Shown: positions 18,984 through 30,064 of the stretch, piece by piece | Layout: every line of letters starts with the position of its first letter | Position numbering within the stretch: the first letter of the stretch is position 1 | Source: an uncultured Verrucomicrobiae bacterium | Lineage (GTDB): Bacteria; Verrucomicrobiota; Verrucomicrobiia; Limisphaerales; AAA164-E04 | DNA length: 64,000 nucleotides | Reading direction: 5' to 3' | NCBI GenBank assembly: GCA_951813855.1 | Contig: OX638380.1 | Span: 1,070,876-1,134,875 of the forward strand | Notes under the pieces: generated by a model | What the model saw: only the letters and a program-made list of their open reading frames with translations | The model's database searches: none | What the model was told of the DNA's origin: nothing | Position numbers and translations under genes: made by a program

Positions 18984-21900
18984 TCAGCCGGCATTGCCTG
19001 CGCCAACAGTCTGAGCGCTCGTTGGTTCCGACCATGAACCGACGGTTCCCGGCACCACAAAAACCGCAAGGTTTCGACTACTTTACGCATCCTTTTCGGC
19101 ATGTCGAGGAGATCAGCCATCACGGAGTCGATTTCACGTCTCGTTTCGTCCGCGTGAGACTGACAGACAGGCAATAGTGGGCGAGAGGCCAACTCATCGA
19201 ATCTTGCGGCGACCCAATCCAAGGCCGGGCCGCCCAGCGCGTCCAGCCGGGGGCACGGAATCTTACCCAGCGCTTTGACTTGCGCCGTCGAACGGCCGGA
19301 TTGCGTCCGTTGCCCCCGTGTCCAGTGAACGATCATTCCCAGCGTCGAATTGGCCCATAGCATAAATGCCTTGCAGACGCGGTGGTCTTTATATTGCAAC
19401 ACCGTCCAGGCCCGCCCGCCCATCGCGTCATTCTTCGTCATCGCTGCCAATAGCGCCTGCGACGTCCAGCGCATGTTCCGGGCATAGAACAATCTACCCC
19501 GGTACGCCCGCATTTCCTCGCACTTTCCACCAGTGACCGGGACGCCCTTGTGGGTCGGCGGTACGACCAGGCAGCGCTGCGCTTTGCTGTCGGCGGCCCA
19601 AAGCGATCTGTCGGCCCCGATGGCATCCGCTTCTCCCTGAACCGGAAAGAACTTAAACGCACCCCTGCCGTCGCCTTTTACCAGATGCCCAATCGAATCA
19701 TGCGAGGGGCCAACGTCGAATATCTCACCCAACGTCGTCATCCCGAACGAAAATGCTTCAGACCAACCGGCGAATATCAACCGTCCCTTCGTCAGCTGTT
19801 CCGCCGCAACCGCCAAATCCGCATGTTTCACCCCCAACGGACCCCAAGGCGCGCCTTCGCCGCCGGGGTCGAATACACAGATCTGACCGAACTCCGTTTC
19901 TCCTACCCGAACCGGGCAACTCGCTCCGACTTCGTCAACTTGACCGAGCGCTTGGGAAATCGCCCGTGCCGTTTCCCCAGCCTCCCCGGGGCGGGTAACC
20001 GGCGCGTAAAGCGTCACGCACTTTATCGGCGCCCACTCCTTTCGTTCGGCAGACTCCGATCGTCGGGTAGCAACCAACAACATTTCCTCCATTTTGGTAT
20101 CGGCGGAAAGCGCGTCATTCCCCAAGGCCTGGCCGGCGGCAATGACGATCGCGGCAACATCGATAAAATCCCGTTCGATCATCTGGCGCGTGACCGTCCA
20201 AGTGTCGGCGAACGCCGCGGTCAGAGGCAGCACGAAACCAATGCGTCCACCCGGTTTGATTTTTCGACGCGCCAACGCCAGAAACGACGCCGCCATGCCC
20301 GCTTTGGCGTTGGCCGGTTCATCCTTGATGAGCTTGCCCCATCGTTTCTGACACGCCTTCCGGTTCGATTCCGTAAGCCCGGCAATGTCGAAGACGCTTT
20401 GACCGCGCCTGGTTCGGGAATAAGGCGGGTTCATCAGAATCCAGGTTATTGAATTATCCGGGATATCGACCGACTGCAGATTTCGGATTTCTCGGCCCCC
20501 AGTCGAAAGTCCGGCTACCTCTTGCATAAAATCGTAGATCTTCTGCGTCTCGAAATAATCAAGCGAACCCGTGGCGTTGGTTTTTCCGCCGACCATCAAC
20601 CACCCTATTTGGGATTTGCCGTAAGGTTTACCCATGCCGATTGCCGCCAAGGACGAAGAAGTAAGATGCGCGGCAATCGGGCTGACGTCAGTCCCGATCA
20701 GTCCGGTCTCCATGGCCTTTCGATGTAATTTTTCCACGCTTCGAACCGTTCCGCCCGCCAATTCATGGACGGTTTGGATTCGCCGGTATCCGGCTCTCAG
20801 TAAAGTTCCGGTACCGCAAGCCAGATCAGCCAACGACCTGTCGGAAAACAGGTTCCCATCGGCCCATTGCTTGGGCGTCAGGTCGCCCTGCCGGATCGTC
20901 AAGGCGGCTAGCAGTTCCGCCGTGGCCGCTTGCGTGTAGAAAGCCGCCGCCTGTTTGCGGTCTTCGCTCAGCTTCGGGAACAGTTCAGCCCCGACATTAA
21001 TGTGCAATCCCAGTCCCGCATTTTCGATTTTCTCCACCGCTTCGGTCAACTTTTCCAACGCTCGACCTGTCGAGCGCGGATCAGAATTACCCGCCATTAC
21101 CAGGATCTGCAGCGCCGGATCGAAGATCGCGTTCCAGTTCTTTTCTTTGATTCGCCGCCAAATTTTGATTTGCGCCGAATGCAACGGCAGCGGCTGAGCT
21201 GCGAAATCAAGCGACGGCACATTAACTCCTTGCCCATGCAATCGCTGCTGGGTAAGCAACGCATTCAGCCAAAGTACCATCGTCGTCTTCAGGCTCATCA
21301 GGAGGGAACCCCGGTTGATGCGGCGGTCGATCTTTTTAGTCGTTGCGCTGGGCAGCGATTCGAGTACCGCCGCCGCTTCGTCGACCAAGGACGCAACGTC
21401 GTCGGCCACCCGCTCGATATCTTCTTTCGGCAACGACGCGGCGGCAAGCAGAGCGCTCAAGTCCGCCACCTTGCCCTGCAGAAATCCCTCGCCTGGCCAG
21501 CGCCGGGTGTCGGCGTCCGTCTTTTGATAGAGCGCAAATCCGATTTCAGCCCCGGCGCTCAAGTCATGCTTCGGAGAGGTGCTCGACCGGAAAGATTTCG
21601 GGATATAGACCGATACGGCTGTCTTTACTTCGCTATTCCCGCTTTTAACGATATCGCCAAGCCTGGCCGAAGCGTCCTGGTTCGCATCCGCCGCGTCAAA
21701 CGAGCATTCGATCACCAAAGGCGGCAACCGGGGATCGATGATCAAAATGTCAGGACGTTTTCCGGCGTTGCCACGCCCTGAAATCGTGCCCGTCCGTTCT
21801 ACTGCGATCAGCAAGGGATTGGCCCGCCATCGAGCTCTGGTGTTCCTTAGCGTTTCACCCAGCGCGAAGTTGAATTCTTCTTCGCGGGATTGGCCCCTTG

Positions 21901-22018
21901 CGCTGCTGGACCGCGCCGCACCGTCTCTCACGCCGCCCAGCCTGCCGAAATTCACCGGAAAAGCCAACCCCTGGCGCCGCCCGCCGAACGATGAATTGAC
22001 TCGCGCGGCATTCCCCAT
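18974..22018 (-). CDS. N6-adenine DNA methyltransferase, possible single-chain restriction-modification enzyme
   Basis: 1014 residues. The methyltransferase core has the SAM motif LADLACGTGTLLRAG (396-410) and the catalytic NPPY motif (530-533), the N6-adenine gamma arrangement. It is preceded by AAFYTQAATAELLAAL, typical of N6_Mtase helical domains. The N-terminal 130 residues include PDILIIDPRLPPLVIECSF (89-107), which resembles a PD-(D/E)xK nuclease strand, although the third residue is Ser rather than Lys. The C-terminal part (STLGMIVHWTRGQRTQSGRS and IPCPRL) resembles target-recognition domains of type IIG/type I enzymes. It may be a type IIG enzyme, a nuclease-dead methylase or part of a larger system; no partner subunit is adjacent. 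Confidence 0.8.
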   Translation of the reverse strand: MGNAARVNSSFGGRRQGLAFPVNFGRLGGVRDGAARSSSARGQSREEEFNFALGETLRNTRARWRANPLLIAVERTGTISGRGNAGKRPDILIIDPRLPPLVIECSFDAADANQDASARLGDIVKSGNSEVKTAVSVYIPKSFRSSTSPKHDLSAGAEIGFALYQKTDADTRRWPGEGFLQGKVADLSALLAAASLPKEDIERVADDVASLVDEAAAVLESLPSATTKKIDRRINRGSLLMSLKTTMVLWLNALLTQQRLHGQGVNVPSLDFAAQPLPLHSAQIKIWRRIKEKNWNAIFDPALQILVMAGNSDPRSTGRALEKLTEAVEKIENAGLGLHINVGAELFPKLSEDRKQAAAFYTQAATAELLAALTIRQGDLTPKQWADGNLFSDRSLADLACGTGTLLRAGYRRIQTVHELAGGTVRSVEKLHRKAMETGLIGTDVSPIAAHLTSSSLAAIGMGKPYGKSQIGWLMVGGKTNATGSLDYFETQKIYDFMQEVAGLSTGGREIRNLQSVDIPDNSITWILMNPPYSRTRRGQSVFDIAGLTESNRKACQKRWGKLIKDEPANAKAGMAASFLALARRKIKPGGRIGFVLPLTAAFADTWTVTRQMIERDFIDVAAIVIAAGQALGNDALSADTKMEEMLLVATRRSESAERKEWAPIKCVTLYAPVTRPGEAGETARAISQALGQVDEVGASCPVRVGETEFGQICVFDPGGEGAPWGPLGVKHADLAVAAEQLTKGRLIFAGWSEAFSFGMTTLGEIFDVGPSHDSIGHLVKGDGRGAFKFFPVQGEADAIGADRSLWAADSKAQRCLVVPPTHKGVPVTGGKCEEMRAYRGRLFYARNMRWTSQALLAAMTKNDAMGGRAWTVLQYKDHRVCKAFMLWANSTLGMIVHWTRGQRTQSGRSTAQVKALGKIPCPRLDALGGPALDWVAARFDELASRPLLPVCQSHADETRREIDSVMADLLDMPKRMRKVVETLRFLWCREPSVHGRNQRALRLLAQAMPADRR

Positions 22019-22865
22019 CCCGGCGGGACCTTTCAGCGTGCGGCAACGGGCGGTTTTTTCCTGTTATTTACCACTTCATTTTGGGCGAAATTTTTCACAT
22101 TAATCCGGGAGTTGTTTGGGGAGGGGCAGCCAGAAGTGACGACCGATTCTCAACAGGCAACGGTTTTATAACTTGACTGCTTGGAAAAGAAAATTCGGTT
22201 GGGATTCGGGGAGCGGGTCATTGGCTTCGCCGCAGGTCGTTCCAGTCTTTAGCCCCAGGAGGCCTCAGTCATTGGGCGTTGGGATGACGCTACAATGACC
22301 GAGCGGCGGAACGATCGCCACTTTCGCCGGCGTCGAAAGCGCCAAGGATCCGCTGGAATTTCCAACGGCAAAATCATGAGGGGAAGTTGGGGAGTCGTTG
22401 CCGGCCAATGAACTCCACTATGGATCAGCCGACCGTCGGTTCATACCGTTTATGTCCGAAATAATGCGAAATAAAAACGCACGATTTTCCGAAATAAAGC
22501 GGCGAGTAACTGCAACATCGTCGGCGGTTAACTCTATTTACGACCCAGCGTAAAGTCCCGAGATAAGGAGCAGGAAGAAGCGAAAACAAACTGGCGCGCT
22601 TGAACTACGCCATGACGCCCCAAGGCCGTCCTGCGTCACGAAGGGGATGAAAACGCTCAACCTCCATCGCTGGGCCCGTAAATGGACCAACTGAAGCGAC
22701 AACGCCGAAGACCAGGGTTTGCGGCTGGAAAAACTGGCTGCGACAACCCCCGGAACCAACAGCGTATCTTTTGTTCCGCCGGTGGGAACCCGAAAATAAC
22801 CGGCCACGAAAGTAACTCGCTACCAATGATTTAGTATTGGTTACTTCAGTGACGAGCGAACCGAA
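22019..22865. other. Intergenic stretch with a dispersed repeat copy
   Basis: About 850 bp between two leftward genes. It contains the 22325-22512 repeat (separate entry). The rest shows no convincing ORF or RNA gene. Confidence 0.5.
22325..22512 (-). repeat. Dispersed repeat, copy A (inverted relative to 53158-53343)
   Basis: The reverse complement aligns over its full 188 bp, at roughly 75-80% by eye, with 53158-53343. The core ATCGTGCGTTTTTATTTCGC followed by ATTATTTCGG is identical. At the right locus it covers the region upstream of, and including, the start of the Eco29kI-type gene, so it may be a relocated promoter region. Here nothing recognisable follows it. Confidence 0.6.
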
Positions 22866-25800
22866 TTATTGTTTCACCACGGCGAGCCAATCTTCAGAAC
22901 CGGCAGGCGCCTCGAGAATCACCTCGGCCCCGGCTTTCACGGCGCCGCCGTCTTTCATGGCTCCTCCGTTCCGAGGATCGAACCAACTCACTGAGAAAGT
23001 CCCCTTCGCCCGACTCAGGTCGAGTGCCCGTTTTCCGCCGTTGGGAAAATAAACCAGATACCACTCTCCCGGTTTGGCGAAGCAGTACGCCGAATTGTCG
23101 TGATTGGGATTGCCGATCAGTTCATCCTGATTGCTCATCTCGTGAAACGGAATTCCGTTTTCGCGAAAGAAAGTCAAAGCTATGTCGCAATAGCCCCAAC
23201 TCAGATCCCGGGAACGCCAGTCCTCGCAAACGAGATCGTTTTGCGGCAGTTGGTAGCCGAAATAATATTCGACGCCTCCCCCGCCTCCCAGGAGATTACC
23301 CCAGAGAACCTGTTGGCGAACGGTATGAATACTGGGGTTGTCGAAGTTATCCGGCATGCCGGGATAACCCGGGTCGGCGGGCATGCCGATGCCGGCGTTA
23401 CCCGGTTCGTCGAAAGCGATCACCCAGGGCACTCCGGCTTTGACGGATGCGCGTATCCATTTCACCGTTTGATAATGGCTGTCCTTGACGTTGCTGTTCT
23501 GCAGCGACGTTCCCCGCAAAACCGAAGCCGCCCCGAGCAACGGTCGATAAACCTTGTCCTGCTGATTCGGAAAAGTGTGAACGACGATGAGATGATCGTA
23601 AGGATCGAGCTCGGCAAGGTATCGGGCCATATCCCGTTGCTGTTCGGTAGTCTGGGAATTCTCTTCGCCGAGATTCCAATTGAGAGCGAGATTGTGGCCG
23701 AAGCGCGCGACCATCTCACGGCAGTAGAGTTTGCGCTCGGGCCCCAAATCGCCGCGGTCCAGGGAAGTGGGGACTTTGTCGTCCATTTCGGTCTCCTGAA
23801 GCTTGAAATGCAAATACATCCCCTTCGCGGTCCCGTGGTCGAACACGATCCCCCACTGGTCAAGCTTCGAGCAATCGTAGTTCAGTTTGTCGTTGCGTTC
23901 GACGAACGGCCATACGTTATCGCCGTCGCCGCCGGCGTTATACGTGAGGAACGAGAAGACGTTGCAGCCCTTGCCGGAAAGATAATTGATCGCCCCGATC
24001 ATGCCCTTCCCCTTGCCGTTCTTCCAAGTCGGGTCGCCGGGTTTCCAGTCCCGGATATGCGGCCCCCAAGTCTTCAACTTGACCTTCCCGGCGGTCGTGC
24101 CGTCGAAATCGGCGTAGCCGAGAAACGTTTCCGGAGCGTCAGCTCCCGCCTTCAGGAAGTACTCTTTAGTCCCCTCGAATTGAAGGTGGTGTTTCCCGAC
24201 ATAGGAAAGACGTCCTTTCGCCCGTAAATCACGCCCGAGCTTGTCGCTCGATCCGATGACGAATTTTCCGGTTCGCCCGTCCCCTGCGAGTTTCTTTCCC
24301 TTGGCCACCGCATCCAGCGCCACGCCGTTTCCAGTGATAAATCCGGTTTTGAAAGTCCACTCGCCGGTCGCGTCTGGCGCGAAATGCGCCCGCCATTTCG
24401 TCCCCTTCCGCGCCGAAGTTTCTCCGGCCTCGCCGTCCGCCGCAAAGAACCCGGGCACGGTAACGGATCGTTTCGTGCCAGCGTGCGTGAATTCCACTTC
24501 GAAGCGATAATCGACGAACGGATTCGGAGCGTTATCCATTTCGTGCGCAAAGGCCGCATCCAGCGTCAGGGTCACTTTATGCCATTGCTTGAGTTCTCCG
24601 CCGATCGCTACCTCGCCGGTACCGTTCTCGCCGCGTGGCCCGAATAAGTCGCCGCCGAAACTGGGCCGGAGCGGTTGACCGTCCGGTCCTCCCGCGTTGT
24701 CCGATCGTCGATTAGTTCGCTTGCGGATCATTTTTTTCCCGTCCGCCGGTCTCGCCGAAATCTTCGACCACCGGGCCCGGCTGAATTCCTGACCGTCCTG
24801 CGAATCGATCGCTGACCTGACTTCGATTGTAGCCCCTTCGCCGATCCGCACCCCCTTGAGGACTTTGTTGTACTTGGCCCCCTCCTCAAACATTTCCTCG
24901 GAAAGCGGGCACTGAAAATCCCCGATCTTTTCGCCTTCCACGAAAATCTCGTAGCGCGACCGGCCGTCGTTTTCGCCCACCGCATGGAAGACAAGATCGA
25001 ACGTTCCGCCGTTGAAGGGCCAAGTGCCGGAAGCCTTCCCGTCCTGATGGGTAAAGGGGTTTACCGCCAACCACTTGTTTCCATCGAGATACAGCCGTTG
25101 CCGATTCGAAAAGTCCCGAAACGTCATGGCAGTCTGATCGTTCAAGGACCTTCCTCCTGCGCCCGTGACTGCCGACTTGGTATCGCCTGCCACGCCTGCC
25201 ACCAACTCGAACGGTTGCGGTGGCGTCCCGACTTTCGTCTTGCTGATCGGCACCGGACCTGGAGGCACAGCGAAGTTCCGATCCTGGGTCATTAGCCACT
25301 GATCGAACTCGAAACCGTCCTCCCGCATCGAAAACTGGATGACGTGAACGCCTGGGTCTTCGACCTCGATAAAGAGTAAGCCTCTCACCCCGCCGTGTTG
25401 GTTTTGAGTGCGCTGTTTGCTGTTCCAGATCCAGCGATTCTTGCCGGTCCATTGCATGCGTCGCCCCGACGCCGGCCAAGTGCCGTCGATCCCGACATGC
25501 ATGCCGTTATCCTCCGTGCCGGTGGAGTAAATCCGAGCCCAGACATAATACTTTCCGGGAGTATTGAAATGCACCCGGTAACTGATCACCGCCATCCTCC
25601 CGGGGTTATTCTGGAAATTCTCTCCACCGATCAGTTTCTCTCCATGGTTCTTTCGGGTATCCGGCAGGATTTCGAGATAGGCGCCTCCGCTGGCTCCGGC
25701 TACGTGATTGGGGTCCGCGTCGGGCTCGAGGTCAGGCGTCCGGTCTTTGGTGGTGAGATGCCAAGCACGCACTTCGTCCTTTTCCTGCCGGAAAAAATGT

Positions 25801-25952
25801 TCGGCCTCGACGACCACCAATCCGTCCACTTCCTCGAATACGAGTTTTTGCGAAGCCAAGGGTAGCTCTCGCACCTGTTGGGCTCCCGCAATGGCAAGGC
25901 TGCCGAACACCAGAATCCCGGCGATCAGACGGTTCAGAAATCGTTTCCCCAT
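22866..25952 (-). CDS. Large secreted glycoside-hydrolase-like protein (DUF5060 / collagen-binding-like domains)
   Basis: 1028 residues with a signal peptide (LIAGILVFGSLAIAGAQ). In order: an N-terminal carbohydrate-binding-like jelly roll (about 25-235: LVVVEAEHFF, YYVWARIYSTG); a middle beta-rich domain; a DUF5060-type domain near 465-560 (FRFEVEFTHAG-like strand, VPGFFAADG, WRAHFAPDATGEWTF); a TIM-barrel region (LNWNLGEENSQTTEQQRDM, GVPWVIAFDEPG with probable catalytic carboxylates); and a C-terminal domain (WYLVYFPNGG, SWFDPRNGG) of the putative collagen-binding type. This architecture is common in Verrucomicrobia and Planctomycetes polysaccharide degradation. The substrate is unknown. 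Apparently monocistronic. Confidence 0.82.
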   Translation of the reverse strand: MGKRFLNRLIAGILVFGSLAIAGAQQVRELPLASQKLVFEEVDGLVVVEAEHFFRQEKDEVRAWHLTTKDRTPDLEPDADPNHVAGASGGAYLEILPDTRKNHGEKLIGGENFQNNPGRMAVISYRVHFNTPGKYYVWARIYSTGTEDNGMHVGIDGTWPASGRRMQWTGKNRWIWNSKQRTQNQHGGVRGLLFIEVEDPGVHVIQFSMREDGFEFDQWLMTQDRNFAVPPGPVPISKTKVGTPPQPFELVAGVAGDTKSAVTGAGGRSLNDQTAMTFRDFSNRQRLYLDGNKWLAVNPFTHQDGKASGTWPFNGGTFDLVFHAVGENDGRSRYEIFVEGEKIGDFQCPLSEEMFEEGAKYNKVLKGVRIGEGATIEVRSAIDSQDGQEFSRARWSKISARPADGKKMIRKRTNRRSDNAGGPDGQPLRPSFGGDLFGPRGENGTGEVAIGGELKQWHKVTLTLDAAFAHEMDNAPNPFVDYRFEVEFTHAGTKRSVTVPGFFAADGEAGETSARKGTKWRAHFAPDATGEWTFKTGFITGNGVALDAVAKGKKLAGDGRTGKFVIGSSDKLGRDLRAKGRLSYVGKHHLQFEGTKEYFLKAGADAPETFLGYADFDGTTAGKVKLKTWGPHIRDWKPGDPTWKNGKGKGMIGAINYLSGKGCNVFSFLTYNAGGDGDNVWPFVERNDKLNYDCSKLDQWGIVFDHGTAKGMYLHFKLQETEMDDKVPTSLDRGDLGPERKLYCREMVARFGHNLALNWNLGEENSQTTEQQRDMARYLAELDPYDHLIVVHTFPNQQDKVYRPLLGAASVLRGTSLQNSNVKDSHYQTVKWIRASVKAGVPWVIAFDEPGNAGIGMPADPGYPGMPDNFDNPSIHTVRQQVLWGNLLGGGGGVEYYFGYQLPQNDLVCEDWRSRDLSWGYCDIALTFFRENGIPFHEMSNQDELIGNPNHDNSAYCFAKPGEWYLVYFPNGGKRALDLSRAKGTFSVSWFDPRNGGAMKDGGAVKAGAEVILEAPAGSEDWLAVVKQ

Positions 25953-26993
25953 GCTTACTCCTATTGATTCTTTTAATGTCCCTTCGGAATTGCGACTACC
26001 TGGAGATCAGTCCGGCAGGCGTACCTGAGTCGGTTCCAGACGTAAACCCGAAAGCCCTGGCGAGTATTCCCCCGAAACGGAACCGGTAACGAAAGCGCCG
26101 CCTTTCCTCCAGAGGATCTCCCCACGAACCGTTACGCCCGCCACCGAGACGCCCGATCGAGCCCTGCCGGGAAAAGGCCTCCGGCGCCGTTCTGGCAAAC
26201 TCTTGAACCATAGTCTCAAGGTTCCGCTCGGGAGCCGGTATCTCACGAATGTCACGGTCGAGCAATGCTACCGAATTCGCGCTGAGACGCAAGGAATTGA
26301 CCGGTTCTTTGCCGGATTCCCGGTCTTTTCACCGTCGCCAAACCAACCGGGAACTTCACCCGAACCGGCGACAGAAACCGGAAAAACCGATCACCATCCG
26401 AAATAGGTTTCGAGGATTTCAACACGTATCGGTATCAGTTCCAGGTCCAAAATTGACCACGGAGCAAGGCGGCGCGCCGACTTGCCCCCGGAGAACCAAA
26501 CTCAATCGACCAGGACCGTCAGGCGAAAAACACCGAACGAGAATAGCTCCATAATAAACTTGAGTCCGAGATTATGTCGAGCCGACCGAAATCGACTTCG
26601 GCCAACCGCTCTCGCCGGAAAAACTCCGGAAACGAACCAGCCATGCCGACAGCAAACGGCACGTCAACGTAGAGTCATCGAACCAGGTGATTTGCCCGAA
26701 CTGACGCCCTTGCTAATCGAATGAAGCTTTCGCCGTCCATCCCGGGATGCTCGCCGAGATTCCGAACCGGGCCGTTTCACGGATTACCAGTAGATCTTGC
26801 GATTCGACCGTAGGCGGCTACCGCCGCCGGACCATTGGCTTACCCGAAGCCGCAACTGCATCGACGAACGTTTTCAATCCTGGAGATACCTTTTCGCCCC
26901 CAAGGGATCAGGTAAAGTCGCTTCGCCGCCGACCGGCAAATCGCCCCGGCCTCCGACTCGCCGGATCGAGGCGCCGACGGCCTTGCCTCCGGC
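25953..26993. other. 1.0-kb region without a recognised gene
   Basis: It lies between the ileS stop and the start of the glycoside-hydrolase-like gene. Several short frames are open on both strands, as expected in GC-rich DNA, but none resembles a protein. I see no RNA gene or IS end. It should hold the glycoside-hydrolase promoter and the ileS terminator. Confidence 0.5.
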
Positions 26994-29882
26994 TTACGCC
27001 GTCACAACGGCGACGCAGCGAGAACAAAGATCGGGGTGAGCCTCCTGCTCGCCGACATCCGCTTCCCAACGCCAACAGCGAGCGCATTTGCTTAACCCGC
27101 AATCGCCGGACGGTAACACCGTGATTAACGCGTCAGCATCGACTGCGACCGTCCGGCCGTTGAGCTCGATTTCGTTTCCGGCGTCGTCGCCCGCCACGAA
27201 TTCCACCAACGAAACGTTTAACATCTCGCGCAAATCTTCGCCCCATTCAGCCAGAGCTTCGGTCAACGAAGATTCGGTCCGGAGCACGACCGCTGCTTCC
27301 GTGGATTTGCCGATCGTCCCGGCCTTCCGTTTCTCTTCCAAGCGCTGCAGCACTTGGTGGCGCAGCCGGAATAATTCCTGCCATTGCCGCTCTTCGTCCG
27401 GCTCCAACCGAAACGCGCCCGGCTCCAGCCGGGAAACATGAACCGAGGGCGTCGCCCGGGTTCCGGGAAGGCACTCCCAGGTTTCGTCGGCGGTAAAGAC
27501 CAAGATCGGAGAGAGCAATTGACTCAAGCGCGATACCAATCGATGCAAGGCCGTTTGGGTCGAACGGCGTTTCGGGTCGCCAGCCGCCAGCGTGTAGAGC
27601 CGATCCTTGACGGCATCGTGAAAGGTCGCCGACAAATCGACGGTCACGAATTGCGACAATTTCTGATACACGACATGGAACTCGTACCGTTCGTACGCTT
27701 CCAGCACGGCTCTCTCGACCTCTCCCAACCGCCCGAGAATCCAACGGTCCAATCGACTCAGCTCTCCCTCCGCCACCCGATCCCGCTCGGGATCGTAATC
27801 GAACAGGTTGGACAGTTGAAACCGCAAGGCGTTGCGGATGGCGCGATAGGTTTCGCCGACCTTTCGGATGCGATCCGAACTGACCACGATATCGTTCCGG
27901 AAATCCTGAGACGCCACCCAGAGGCGAAGCACGTCGGCTCCGTATTGCTTGATGTAGGATTCGGCGGTCTGCGGTTTGCCCTTCGCCCCGCTTTTGGAAA
28001 TCTTCTCGCGTTCGCCGTCCACCATGAACCCATGGGTCAGAACGGCCCGGAACGGCGCCGCGCCGTTGCCGGCCAGGGACAACAACAACGAAGATTGAAA
28101 CCAGCCGCGATGCTGGTCGCTGCCTTCCAGATAAAGGTCGGCCACGAAATCCTCCCGCTCCCCGTCCCGCCCCGCCTGCAAGGCGGGATTCCTCATGGTC
28201 ACCGCTCGCGACGAAGATCCGGAATCGATCCACACGTCCAAAGTGTCCGAGGATTTCCTCGCCGGTTCGGCTCCGGACCAAGCGGCCGGACGCACCCGGC
28301 GCCAGAGCCGTTCCACGTCCCATTCGAACCACACGTTGGTACCCTGCTCCCGAACCAACGCGGCCGTGTTGCGAATCACTTCGACCTCCAGGATCGGTTG
28401 CCCCTCCGAATCGTAAAACACCGGGATCGGCACGCCCCAGGTCCGTTGCCGGGAAATGCACCAGTCCGGACGCGAGCGAACGGCAGCCTCGATTCGATTC
28501 TTGCCCCAGTCCGGGATCCAGTCCACCCGGTCGATCTCCGCCAACGCCCGGTCGCGAAACCCCTGGCGATCGATCCCGATAAACCATTGATCCATGGCCC
28601 GGAACACCACCGGAGTCTTGCTCCGCCAACAATGAGGATAACTATGGGTATAGGAGGCTTCATGCAACAGCATGTCCCGGGACCGCAAGAGTTCCAGAAC
28701 GGCTCGATTCGCTTCGCTGGTTCCGGCTTTTTCGAGGATGGATTTACCGGCGAGTTCGGAGCCGAATTGCTCCTCCAGGGGCAACTCGCCGGTCGTCGCC
28801 AAGCGTCCATCGTCACTGATCGGCGAATAGATCGGCAAGCCCTGTTCCATCCCCAATCCGTAATCTTCCAGCCCGTGCCCCGGAGCGATATGAACGAATC
28901 CCGTACCGGCCGAATCTTCGACGAACTTCGCCGGATACAAGCGACCGGTTCGCTCGCAGAAGGGATGACGATAGGTCAGCCCCTCCATTTGAGAGCCTTC
29001 CAAGGTCTTCATAATCTCGAAATTATTCCAACCGAAGGTCTCGCTCAGGTCGTCCAGCAGACTCGTCAGCACCAGATAGGTTTCCTCTCCGGCCAACACC
29101 TGCGAATAGTTCTTCTCCGGATGGTAAGCGACGGCCAGGTTCGCAGGGAGGGTCCAGGGAGTAGTCGTCCATATCACTACGAACATGCCCGGCGAATCCA
29201 CCAACGGCATCTTGACGTAGATGCTCTGGCAGCGATGTTCCCGATATTCCACTTCCGCTTCGGCCAAGGCCGTGCGGCAGGGAATACTCCAATAAACCGG
29301 TTTTTTGCCCCGATATACTAATCCTTTTGCCACGATGTCGGCGAACAGTTCCAATTCCTCGGCCTCGTAGGCTTTGTTCAGGGTCAAATAGGGCTCGTCC
29401 CAATCCCCGAAGATGCCTAGGCGGCGAAATTGATTTCGTTGCAAATCGATGTATTTGCGGGCGTAAGCTTCGCAACGACGCCGTATTTCGGCCGCGTCGA
29501 CAGTCTCCTCTTCTTTCTGCCGCATGTTCTGAGTGACCTTGAACTCGATGGGCAGGCCATGACAGTCCCAGCCGGGGACATAAGGGGCGTCTTGGCCGGC
29601 CAGCGTCTGATACTTGACGATGACGTCTTTAAGGATCTTGTTAAGCGCGGTGCCGATATGCACGTCGCCGTTGGCGAAAGGCGGCCCGTCATGAAGCACG
29701 AATCTCGGTCGGTTCGCCCGGGAGGCCCGGATCTGGCGATACATCTCCTGCCGCTCCCATTGCGCCAACCTTTCCGGTTCCCGGCGCACCAAATCGGCCC
29801 GCATCGGAAAATCCGTCCGGGGCAGATTCAACGTCTCGCTATATCCCTTTGACCGAGGTTTCAAGGCGGGGGAAGCTAGCAT
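26994..29882 (-). CDS. ileS: Isoleucyl-tRNA synthetase
   Basis: 962 residues from ATG 29882. The frame extends to 30152, but those 90 residues are not family-like and overlap the divergent sulfatase gene. It charges tRNA-Ile with isoleucine in the cytoplasm. Class I motifs are present: [12 protein letters not shown] (HIGH-type) and [11 protein letters not shown] (KMSKS-type). The editing domain lies between them ([18 protein letters not shown]), and [12 protein letters not shown] follows the first motif. A C-terminal zinc finger (CARCW ... CSRC) marks the bacterial IleS1 type. Length is normal. Monocistronic as far as can be seen. Confidence 0.97.
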   Translation of the reverse strand: MLASPALKPRSKGYSETLNLPRTDFPMRADLVRREPERLAQWERQEMYRQIRASRANRPRFVLHDGPPFANGDVHIGTALNKILKDVIVKYQTLAGQDAPYVPGWDCHGLPIEFKVTQNMRQKEEETVDAAEIRRRCEAYARKYIDLQRNQFRRLGIFGDWDEPYLTLNKAYEAEELELFADIVAKGLVYRGKKPVYWSIPCRTALAEAEVEYREHRCQSIYVKMPLVDSPGMFVVIWTTTPWTLPANLAVAYHPEKNYSQVLAGEETYLVLTSLLDDLSETFGWNNFEIMKTLEGSQMEGLTYRHPFCERTGRLYPAKFVEDSAGTGFVHIAPGHGLEDYGLGMEQGLPIYSPISDDGRLATTGELPLEEQFGSELAGKSILEKAGTSEANRAVLELLRSRDMLLHEASYTHSYPHCWRSKTPVVFRAMDQWFIGIDRQGFRDRALAEIDRVDWIPDWGKNRIEAAVRSRPDWCISRQRTWGVPIPVFYDSEGQPILEVEVIRNTAALVREQGTNVWFEWDVERLWRRVRPAAWSGAEPARKSSDTLDVWIDSGSSSRAVTMRNPALQAGRDGEREDFVADLYLEGSDQHRGWFQSSLLLSLAGNGAAPFRAVLTHGFMVDGEREKISKSGAKGKPQTAESYIKQYGADVLRLWVASQDFRNDIVVSSDRIRKVGETYRAIRNALRFQLSNLFDYDPERDRVAEGELSRLDRWILGRLGEVERAVLEAYERYEFHVVYQKLSQFVTVDLSATFHDAVKDRLYTLAAGDPKRRSTQTALHRLVSRLSQLLSPILVFTADETWECLPGTRATPSVHVSRLEPGAFRLEPDEERQWQELFRLRHQVLQRLEEKRKAGTIGKSTEAAVVLRTESSLTEALAEWGEDLREMLNVSLVEFVAGDDAGNEIELNGRTVAVDADALITVLPSGDCGLSKCARCWRWEADVGEQEAHPDLCSRCVAVVTA

Positions 29883-30064
29883 TTTCGCTTCGTAAAAGTC
29901 AACGAACCCGACAGTTCGGTTCCCGCCGCAGCCGGTCGCTCCCGTCAACGGCCAGGTTGTTACCGGAGCGCCTCCCGGCGAAATCCCGGCGGTTCCGAAC
30001 CGCTCGAGGGCCGAATGGCGAGCGAAAGGTTTTCCCGTTGCCCCGCAAGGCGTTTTTTCCGTAA

